Shown: positions 23,490 to 32,386 of the stretch, in pieces
Layout: every line of letters starts with the position of its first letter
Numbering within the stretch: the stretch's first letter is position 1
NCBI GenBank assembly: GCA_051453625.1
Contig: JBOZIK010000001.1
Location: 17,946,294-18,005,645 of the forward strand
DNA length: 59,352 nt
Direction of reading: 5' to 3'
DNA from: Welwitschia mirabilis
Lineage: Eukaryota > Gnetophyta > Gnetopsida > Welwitschiales
Translations under genes and position numbers: made by a program
Notes under the pieces: model-generated
What the model was told of the DNA's origin: nothing
The model's database searches: none
What the model saw: only the letters and a program-made list of their open reading frames with translations

Positions 23490-25370
23490 ATGGTAAGGAT
23501 CTGTTGGACTTCCCAAAGCTTAAGAGGACAAGAGAGGAGTTAGAAGTTCTAACAAGGAGCAAGCTTAGAAATTATTGTAATCTTTCGATGAAGTATCAGG
23601 GGGAAGATAGAAAAATAAAAGAGGTAATAATAGCCCTAAGAAAAATTTTTCGAGGAGTGGAGTTAGCGCCTAATAAAAAGGACATCTAGCTAATTGATGG
23701 GGGTGGGATCTCTACAAAGGTGACTGTAATAAAGAAGTATAGTAGTAATAAAAGCATGGTAGGCACCTGGAAAACAGGGGCCACAAGCAAGTACGTTGTC
23801 CTCAAATGGCTAATTAGAAAGAACATAGTGCTACAGACGGTAAGATTGAGCTGTTGCGGTGTAAGAGTCTCGAAGGAATGTCAAGCATGTGGAGGGGCAA
23901 AAATGGTGCGGCGCCTATTCTAAGACTACCCCTTCGCGATCGAGGTGTGAAGGATAATAGACAAAAAGGCCACCTGGGAAAGAGCTCTTAACGCAACTCA
24001 CAAGGGCTACAACATGGCGCTTTGGTTCATTTGGAAGGCAGGAAACAACCACATTTTTTCACGGTGGCAACGAGCACGCAAAGAAGGGACTCCCTCATCT
24101 TGAGAAAATTGAAGCTCACTAGGTGATAAAGAGGATGGGGAAGCATCCCACTATGAGGAAAGAGAATACGAAATGTAGAAGCAAGAAGGACCTTTAGCAT
24201 CAAATGCAGCACATGGGGTGGGAGACGTTGGTAAAGTTAAAGGGCAACCCGAGATTTAATTCGATCAAAGCAATGGTAAAGGGGAAGCTTCTGAAAAAAA
24301 AAAAGGAGGAGGATTCTGGTGACTCTGAATCTGATTGTGCGAGCCACGCGTCTGAGGGAAAAGGGAGGTTTGGTGCTCCCCTCTTTCTATGGAAACTCAG
24401 ATGCGGATTGTTTTCTTGGACATAGGGCACCTAAAAATTCAAAGGTCACATTCAAAAAGCAAAGCTAAAATAGGTGTAGGCCCTGGTCGTGGAGTTCATG
24501 AACCAATTCATCGTTCAAAAGGGGAACCGAACAATAAAGGGCTCCACTTCAATTTCCTGCTCGCATTGAGAGAACAATGACAACTCAACCCTCCGCTATT
24601 CTTTGCCAAGAAGCTAAAAGGGAAGTTCAATGGAAAGCACTTAGGTCTTATTTGCAGGCTGAGAGAGTTCATAAGGAAGAGGAAGCGGATTTCAAACAGG
24701 CTCAACAAAGACGAGAAGAAAGAGAAGAGGGTGAGCACATTGGAACCTGAAATCCCATCAATTCCAGGGGGCAAAAGAGCCCCTCGCTAGAAATTCGTGA
24801 GGACAGGAGCGCTTACAAAGGGAGAAGAAGTGAAAGAGCCTGAAGCGAGAGTTCGTGAGGATCTCAACCTTATTCCAGCCAGTTCACCGAAAGGGAAGGA
24901 AGCTGAAGCAGAGCGTGAAGCCTCATCTGACTCAGAGGTAATTGTCTTACGTGACAACGAGGGCAAGGCAAAACCAAGTTCTCAACAAAATGAACAGCAG
25001 TGGAGGGGTGATAGGAAGCAAGAAGGGCAAGATGGACAGGAGCATTCAGAAGATCAGACACTTCACAGGAAGACAAGGAGGAGAGTCCTGCAAGTAAGCA
25101 TAGCATAACACTGGAACTCAATTCTCTAGCTGCGTAGACTATTTCAAAATCCTGGGTGTAATCAAAGAACGTCAAGACAGGAAATCATCTCTGCTCATAC
25201 AAAGCTCGCTTTCAAATGGCACTTGGACAAGAATAGACACAGGGCAGCAGAGGCAGCAGAAAAAATGGTTAAAATCAATAACGCGAAAGACCTTCTAACG
25301 GATGATGATGCGTGAAGGGCTTATAGTGAGGAGTTCTTCGTTCAGTTGGTCAGTAAATACACAAGGCAAA
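23490..25370 (+). pseudogene. Broken multi-domain gene: SAP-like, Cys-rich, charged linker, J-domain
   Basis: A GC-richer stretch gives coherent peptides in shifting frames. At 23504-23689, a 61-residue segment with TREELEVLTRSKLRNYC and VIIALRKIF resembles a SAP DNA-binding helix pair (tentative). At 23720-23923, a Cys-bearing segment ends in CQACGGAK. At 24577-24750, a charged, coiled-coil-like segment is rich in E, R and Q. At 24797-25108, an acidic disordered segment occurs. The last part is a J-domain: DYFKILGV at 25137-25160, then after a one-base frameshift (about 25160-25175) KLAFKWHLDKN (25202-25234) and INNAKDLLTDDDA, followed by a stop at 25313. The J-domain core is HLD, not HPD, so Hsp70 stimulation would be lost. 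Whether all pieces were one gene is inference. Introns are possible: a GTAAGC donor follows CTGCAA at about 25091, and there is a strong acceptor at about 25482. Confidence 0.6.
25137..25345 (+). pseudogene. J-domain relic with HLD core
   Basis: This is the clearest part of the pseudogene. Helix I (DYFKILGV) is in one frame; helices II-III are in another. The KWHLDKN loop is at 25214-25234, with the HLD codons CAC TTG GAC at 25220-25228. A single C-to-T change in the middle codon position would turn the expected Pro (CCG) into this Leu codon. Helix III/IV reads EAAEKMVKINNAKDLLTDDDA, then TGA (25313-25315), then RAYSEEF. It is not a copy of the nearby DNAJ8-like gene, whose loop reads YHPDVC. 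Confidence 0.8.
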
Positions 25371-26019
25371 TCTATTGAGTGCTCTTGTCAACCGATTTTC
25401 TGTTGTCATGTCTATTCATGTGTTTTTCTTTTATTATCATGTTTGTTGTTTATCATTTCTCTTTCACATTTGTGTTTTTGCAGCTAGGCTCAACCCAGAT
25501 TTTACATGTTTTGGTTGGATCTCGGGCATGCAAGAAGTTGCTTCTGCAAATGAACAATTTAAATCTTTGGTTTTCCTTCCAGCTGTCTTGTTGATAGCTT
25601 AGTTTCAACACCCTGTGTTTGTATGGTTTTTTTAAGACAAAATGCACAACCCTTTTTTCAAAAATAATAATAATAATAATTCATTCGTAGAATACACCCT
25701 ACGATTCTTTGATGAATATTGAGTGTCAACTTACAAGAAAAATGCTATGTTGACCTATGACAAAAGGAAAAAAACCATTAAAGATACCATCAATGTTTGA
25801 GGATATTTCATTATATAAATAATGTATTGTAACTGTTTACCAAAACCTTACAATCATTCTACAATAAAACCTAAAAACTAGGTTTTTTGAGCTTGATGCA
25901 TTCACCATGGAAAAGGACGTTGTCAAAAGGGTGAGGTGGGTGAGACATACTTTTCTTTAGAGTGGGTGACACGGTACTTTTTGGGGAAAGGTGTTTGCCC
26001 ACTACTATTGAAGGGGCCA
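25371..26019. other. Unassigned sequence after the J-domain pseudogene
   Basis: A T-rich stretch ends in a strong splice-acceptor-like tttttgcag at about 25474-25482. Then comes a short open stretch and an A-rich end with (AAT)n at about 25662-25681. It may include a downstream exon and 3' end of the pseudogene. No domain is visible. Confidence 0.4.
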
Positions 26020-26422
26020 AACAACAAAAAAGGACAAAAATAGATCAATCATTTCAAGATGGGAAGACCTCCACTAAGACCATTAGGACCTTGACAAGAA
26101 AGATGTGAGCTTGTAGGGCTCATTATAACTGAGCACCAAAAAGTTAGTAAGGCCGACTGTAACGTAGTTTTGATTCAGGTTTTGGGTTTCATTGTGTAAA
26201 GGTTCAGCTCTGTAAAAGACGATTAACAACAAAAAACGACAAAAATAATCATTTCAAGATGGGAAGACATCCACCAAGACCACTAAAACCATGACAAAAA
26301 AGATGTGCACTTGTGTGGCTTATTATACCTGAGCACCAAAAAGTCAATAAGACTGACTGTAACTTCGTTCTAATTCAGGTTCTGGTCTTGATCGTGTAAA
26401 GGTTCAGTTCTGTGGAAGATGA
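26020..26422 (+). repeat. Tandem duplication, unit about 200 bp
   Basis: Two adjacent copies, 26020-26222 and 26225-26422, share blocks such as atttcaagatgggaagac (26051 and 26251), tgagcaccaaaaagt and gtgtaaaggttcag. The exact offset is 200 bases in the core. They differ at scattered sites, mostly transitions. There is no coding frame across them. They lie between the J-domain pseudogene and the 3' end of the DNAJ8-like gene. Confidence 0.9.
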
Positions 26423-26993
26423 ACAGACCAGCACTGCTGAAAGTGGAAAAAATCATTTTACTGAAATACAATCCTTCTAATTAAAGAAGAATTTATTACT
26501 TTCAAGAAACATAGAAACAAATGCAGCTTCCTTGAAAGAAATAATGGCAAATACGACATTTCCATTTCGGTCAAGGAACAAGGAAGATTCATAACAATAA
26601 ATATAATTGGAAACCCATTTTCTATGTTCATCATGACGGTAATGGATGATCACTCCAAGACATAGTTTATGCATTTCTAATTTTCAGCTGAAATTGGTCA
26701 TGCAACGCTCGAGTGCCAATTTGGGATGATCGAAACAAAAGGAAGTGAAGATTTTGCAGAGTTCAGATTTTCTTAATTCAGAACGTACATACAGTTTTCA
26801 GGCCCTCCCTCTTTCCAGACTATTTACATATTCATATCTGGAGAAGATTGTGGAGCAGATTTTGAATAAATTGTCAAGACCGTATTTACAGAACCATGAA
26901 CCATAAATAGGAACCCGTAATATTAAGAGGGTTCAGATCTGAAAGCATCATAATAGTTTTGATGCCTGTACAAAGATAAGAACGGGAGAATGA
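26423..26993 (-). other. Probable 3' flank/3' UTR of the DNAJ8-like gene
   Basis: Non-coding sequence immediately downstream (minus strand) of the DNAJ8-like stop codon. The part nearest the stop is likely 3' UTR, but the poly(A) site cannot be fixed. A short minus-strand frame at 26477-26674 has no domain. Confidence 0.4.
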
Positions 26994-27659
26994 TCAAGCA
27001 AAGCTGTTGATGTGGTTAGAATAGTCAAGAGTACCTGCCCCCTCCCACCCCATCCATTCTTCCCATTCATCCCAACAATCCATATTCACTCCCATTAAAT
27101 CCTCAACATAGTAATCAGGATAGCTCTGATGCTGCTGTTGTTTGAAGCTGGCCAATAGAGTCTGAGGGCACAACAACAAAAAAAAAAAAAAGAGAAAACC
27201 AAAAATGGTTTAAAACCAAAGAATGACTAAAAGTTTTCGGTTCTGAATCTTAAATCCACCAGAAGAAAGAAACAAACCTCGTAAGCTTGATTGATTCGAT
27301 TAAAACTGACGCCGCAATTTTCTCCTTTGCAGACATCAGGATGATACTGCAAAGAGTACAAAAATGTGATGCAAATGAAAGGCAAAAAATGCTGTACCTA
27401 GAAACCCTAGCCAAGGCTCAGATTTAGCACTTACTTGCAGAGCAAGACGTCGGAAGGCCCTTTTAATGTCCTTTTCCGAAGCGCTTTGATTCACTTTCAG
27501 AATTTCGTATTCCTCCTTGAGAGGAGCCGAACTTCGCACAGAGGAGACGGCCGCGGCGCGAACTTTTATCCAATCTTTGCGGTTACGGCCGTTCCTTTCT
27601 GCTAATCCATTTCCGCAGAACGGCTTTACAGTCACAAATCTCCCAGCGGTGATCGCCAT
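26994..27659 (-). CDS. Chloroplast J-protein, DNAJ8-like (three exons)
   Basis: Exons on the minus strand are 27659-27435, 27346-27278 and 27161-26994, all joined in phase 0 with GT/AG introns (donors GTAAGT and GTTTGT; acceptors TTTGCAG and CCTCAG). They give 153 residues. Residues 1 to about 45 are basic and Ser/Ala-rich without acidic residues near the start, fitting a chloroplast transit peptide. The J-domain covers about 50-100: [19 protein letters not shown], then YHPDVC with the HPD motif at 77-79, then NRINQAYE. The C-terminus carries [18 protein letters not shown], the signature of plant DNAJ8-type proteins, and the length matches that family (about 160). J-proteins activate stromal Hsp70 for folding or import. 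All key residues are intact. The ATG chosen is the first in the frame and gives a sensible transit peptide. Confidence 0.93.
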
Positions 27660-27712
27660 GCCGTTTCCTGAAACCGATCACGGAAAAGAAATAAACTTAC
27701 TTCGCTGCGCTG

Positions 27713-27889
27713 AAACCCTAGGTCTCTGAAACCCTAACAAACAGAATTCGAAAAACGGAGCAAGATTTGACTCGGGTTGAAGGAAAACGAGATCAAGAAA
27801 AGAAAGATAAAGAGAAGCAATAATACTGCAATGACACAAGGAATGGAGGAGTCACAGGCAATAATGGACGGTCGACGCTGGTTTAAATA
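27713..27889 (-). promoter_or_regulatory. Core promoter/5' UTR of the DNAJ8-like gene
   Basis: A TATA-like element (minus TATTTAAA, complement of 27882-27889) lies about 225 bases before the ATG, implying a 5' UTR near 195 bases. Two telo-box-type words (AAACCCTA) on the plus strand at 27713 and 27729 fall in the 5' UTR. Transcription start is inferred, not seen. Confidence 0.5.
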
Positions 27890-28193
27890 AGAGACCTTCA
27901 TCAATGAAAGATTCTTCTGTGGACAAGAACAAGTCGCGAAACTTATCCTCGAAAACTAATTTACAGAAGCGTTCTTGATTATCCGATTAAAGAAAGAGAA
28001 GGAGCGAACGGAAGCCGGTAATTTACAGCCGCTACAATCATTGGGCGCACTGTTTGAATCGCATTTAACGGAATATTCCCCTGGTTTTTGTGTCAAATTC
28101 TGTGTACGGATCATTGCGCGGCTTGAGATCTGGTATTTACTCCTTTACTATCGACAATTTATTTTCCTAATTTAACTTAATTAGAGGTCTTGC

Positions 28194-28398
28194 CTTATCC
28201 ATTTTTGCAACCGTGCTTTTGCTGCGTCGGATCCACGTGGCAACCGACGCGTTGCGTTTGCCCGGTTCTTACGTTCAAGAGATAAGCCGCTTTTGGTGGT
28301 TATCCTTCCCGTCTTCTTTTAACACGTGAAAGGTCACTGACACGTCAAACGCACTTTATCTGGGACAACATTGGCCCTCTTCCGAAGGTTGCCTTATC
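28194..28398 (-). promoter_or_regulatory. G-box and I-box cluster upstream of the DNAJ8-like gene
   Basis: Within about 200 bases there are a perfect palindromic G-box CCACGTGG (28233-28240), another CACGTG (28323-28328), an ACGT core in TGACACGTCA (28338-28347) and three GATAAG I-box words (complement of 28194-28199; 28281-28286; complement of 28393-28398). The combination of G-box and I-box is typical of light-regulated nuclear genes for chloroplast proteins. It lies about 540-740 bases upstream of the start codon. Confidence 0.6.
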
Positions 28399-28449
28399 CG
28401 AAACGCACTGAAGCTTGGAACGGCAGCACTCCACATTTAGCGTTATTCA

Positions 28450-30823
28450 CTATTTAGAAATCAATTATGATATTATTAGAATTGTAAGAGTTTTTTTCGT
28501 GTCATTTTCAACTGGCAAAGGAGTACTACTATTAACACATGGAATTAATAGAATAATAATGTGATGGGATTGGATATTTGGTCAAATACAACTCTTAATC
28601 ATCTCATCTTTGAAAGTGGGGTCATATGACTTTTAAGGTTAACATCATCTTCTTCTCTTTTTATCTTTTATTTTTTATTCTTCTTTTTTTTTTCTTTTTC
28701 TTTTGTTGTTATTTTTGTGTAAAATTATTTCATTTTTGAAATTCAACTTGTACGACACTTAATGTTAACTTCCTCTTTCTTCTTATTTTATTCTAGAAGA
28801 TAAATTACTTTTTAATGCACACGTAAAGTTATCCAGTTAGATTATCCATTTATAGTCAATGGAGTATTAGTTGGGCTATTGGCACACTATGAGGCCTCGG
28901 GCATAATTAAACGTTTTGTTTAGGTAATTGTCATGGCTATATTTTTCAAAGGAGATATTGTCACTAATAATTTTAAGTTTGACATCACCCCTAAATTATT
29001 AGTTTGTAAATAAAGTAGAATATAACATGTGCTGTAGAATTTTTTTAACTTTATTTTCACCTATGTCAGAAGTTTTTATTTTACATTATTAANNNNNNNN
29101 NNNNNNNNNNNNNNNNNNNNNNNNNNNNNNNNNNNNNNNNNNNNNNNNNNNNNNNNNNNNNNNNNNNNNNNNNNNNNNNNNNNNNNNNNNNNTACATTAT
29201 TAACTAAAAGGATGAGGCCATCCAACCCACCTGTTTTGTGAAAGGAAAACAATTATTTTTCTTGTATAATATCAACTTAATAAAAAATATAGTAATAGAA
29301 AGTAATAGAAGAAAAACATTGTTTTTGAAAAATGTAACTTTTTTATTTATAAAATTGGGAAGCTATTATAGCTAAAAAGTAAGTAAGATCATGCAACAAT
29401 TAAAAAAGAGAGTTATCCTTGCAAGGATTTCCATTCTTCATAATATGGAGCATCTTGGGGTTCTTTGAATATGCATATCAGTTTTTTTAAGACTCTCATG
29501 ATAATTCCATTCAATTAATATATAAAGATGAGCATAAGATATAAAGAGGATTTTCTCAAGTATCTTAGCTTTAGCTATACACTTCAAATGGGTACAATTC
29601 ATAACATTGTCACGATCAGGTATGTCACCATTCCTTCAATTGTCTAGCATTTGATCTCTTATCTCATCAAGCACATCATCTTCATTAGATAACAGTGCAT
29701 CCCACAGAATACTAATCTAAATAAAAGTCTCTTTGAGTTCAATTTGGACTTAAATCCCAACTTATCTCTATGCAGCTCTTTAGTTAAGGGTCGTGTTATA
29801 CCCACATGATGAATTTTATCATGTTACACTACTTATCTTAATGAATTATTCATAAAATAAGGTACATTAATTTTAAATTAGCTTAACATGGAGATGATAA
29901 AGTTGATATGTATATTGGTAAATTTTTCAGATGGATTTTGAGCATGAAGTTTTGTAGAATAACATGCACCATTGTTTGCATGGCTTCAAGCAATTAAACT
30001 TGCAATTATTAGCTCCTAATATTTTAGGCATAATTCCTATTAGTTTATTAAAATCGTCTTTTAAGAATCTAAGCTTAGTTTCTCATTCCATTATTTATCC
30101 CTCAATAGTATATCCAATGACACCTACTACAATGAGATTATTAGCATATTCTCTAGTTCTATAGACCCAAGTTCCTTGTCCATCTCAATTATGTAAAAAC
30201 TCTTTCGATGTGTTTTAATCATGTCTAAAAAGGTACTCCACTAATTTAGTCTATCCTATCATAGTAAACAAGCTTTATCTTTAGTCATTATCTGATAAAA
30301 TAATCTGAAAGAAGGGTTCCACTCTTTGTGATTCTTTCATGAAATAATAATAAATCTGGTGAGGGTTTTGAAGGTGTGTAAATTTTTTGCATAGTAAGAA
30401 TGCATTATCAAAGTGTTTTAGTAGTATGAAAGATAAGTATGAAGAATAGGCTTCATTGTGAAATGTGTCAAGATGCTGGTCTAAAGGCAATATAGAATAG
30501 AGATGTTATATCGATGCTAGAGGAAGTTGCATAGTGATACAATCATAAGATGTGACAAGCATGTAAGCAAGTATGATAATTATGGGAAATCTAATCTTGA
30601 TAGTGATGTTACTAATTATACTTAAATGCGAAGGTTGAAAAACTATAAAAGAACATATCTAAGATTTAAAGGTTTGAAGAGCAAAGAAAGTTATAAGTAA
30701 AGGGATGTAAAAGGATAATATGATGGCAGAGTTATGATTTTAAGAGGGAAAAAGGGAGTATAATGTTGGATAATAATAAAAAACAGAGGGATGAGTAAAT
30801 AGGTGATTTTTAAAACACATATG
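28450..30823. other. Intergenic AT-rich region with a 100-base gap
   Basis: I see no gene. The gap 29093-29192 is flanked on both sides by tacattattaa, suggesting an unresolved overlap. Short frames at 29964-30164 (plus) and 30281-30490 (minus) have no recognisable domain and may be relics of a decayed transposon. Confidence 0.5.
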
Positions 30824-32381
30824 TGATAGGATCAAGAACCCTAGAGGGATGAATCGGTTCATTCTAAACGAACCAATGATATATTAAATACTTGTACAAA
30901 ATAATTCACTAATTGAAAACATGCATGAAAAGAAAATCTAACAGAAGTTAAAGAAATGAACTAACTAAAAGCATAAAATACCAAATAGATGCACACAAGA
31001 TTTATAGTGATTTAGGAAACCCCCCTATTCCACTCTTGACAACTAGCTTACCACCAAGCTTGATCTGGATCTTCGTTACTCCATCAGGTGTTCCAGGTTT
31101 ATCTGTAACCTTTACAAATGGACTTTTCTAAGCTTAGTCTCAACATTTGAATGGAATTTTCTAGGCTTAGTCTCAACCTTTGAATGGACTTTTCAAGGCT
31201 TATTCTCAACCTTTCACAATGTAGAATAGTGATGTAATAATGCCAAGATGCATAGTTATCACTCGTTCTTAATACAATAGATTTGATGGAGCTCTTCTCC
31301 TAAAGATGTATAATAGATAAAGCACTAGATCTAACCTTGAATTTAAAGATAATATAGATAATAGATTCTTCCTTAGTTAGGAGAATAAATGCCAAGACTC
31401 AACAGTGAATATCACAAGATTTCAGTATAAGTTCATTAATTCAAAAAGGTTGAAAAGATCCTTTAGTCATTTATCTCTTAGCTATTTATATTAGAAGGTT
31501 TTTAGGGTTTATTACATTTGAAAATGCACTTCCAATGGCTATAAACAACTAAAAAATAGCTATCTAATGGATACAAAATGGATAGAAAATTTTATTTCCA
31601 TTTTGTCTGGTTGACCCCTCAAAAGTCTGGTCGACCTCATCTAGTGTAGTGACTTACACAGGTTGCTTGAGTGAAATTTTTGATCACTCCATTTTCTTAC
31701 AACTTCATGTCTGGTCAACACCATCTAGGTCCGGATGACCCTTATCTAGTTATCCACCATTAAATCTAGTTACCTGTTAGTCCTGATAAAGATCTTTCCA
31801 AGTTTCTACATCAGATCTGGTCAACCTATTCAGGTGTCTAGTCGATCTCATGACGATTGGCTTAGGAGTATTATCTGCACAGTGCTCAGGTCTAGTTGAC
31901 CCCTTCAATGATTTAGTCAACCCCTTGACAATCAGTTTAGGAGTACTATTCATAGGTTTATAGATTTGGTCGACCTCATCATATGTTCGGTCGATTCCTT
32001 ATCATTCAGTTTAAGGATACTATTTACCAGGTTCACAAATCTAGTTGACCTCATAAATGTTCGGTCGACCCGTTGCCATTCAGTTTAGGGATACTAACTC
32101 TCGAGGTTATAGGTTTAGTCGACCCCATCAGAAATCTGGTTAACCCCTCTGAATTTAGTTCAATTTCTGAGTGTCTGCTTCAGGTGTGATCAACCCCTTA
32201 AAAGTCTAGTTAACCCCTTGAGAGGGTAAATAAACTTGACAGGTTTCTAATGCTTCAAATTCAATGGTTTTGACTTCATCTTTAGACCTGTAAGTGATTA
32301 ACATATTCTACATAAGATACACAAAATTTGTTATACAGAAAAAATTAGTTTGACATTAATTGATAAAACATAATCTAATGG
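30824..32381 (-). mobile_element. Solo Copia LTR, family A copy 3 (inverted)
   Basis: This is the reverse-complement relative of the LTRs at 1063-2342 and 2967-4282. The plus strand begins TGATAGGATC (the LTR end) and finishes ATAATCTAATG at 32381, where TG replaces the expected CA. It is flanked by a near-perfect 5-base duplication, atatg (30819-30823) and gtatg (32382-32386). There is no polypurine tract or primer site next to it, so it is a solo LTR left by recombination. It holds a long array of decayed GGTCGACC units (about 31610-32220). Confidence 0.75.
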
Positions 32382-32386
32382 TATGT

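Noticed and set aside
23720-23923. Known zinc-finger gene
   Set aside because: Only a partial Cys pattern is visible; not enough to name a finger class.
27336-27434. Reading the DNAJ8-like exon 1 through to 107 residues
   Set aside because: The read-through part follows a perfect GTAAGT donor and lacks the rest of the J-domain, which is recovered by splicing.
27662-27710. Small intron in the 5' UTR of the DNAJ8-like gene
   Set aside because: A GTAAGT and a TTTCAG are present but only about 33 bases apart, too short for a plant intron.
27517-27729. Plus-strand 70-residue frame opposite exon 1 of the DNAJ8-like gene
   Set aside because: Antisense shadow of a clearly coding exon.
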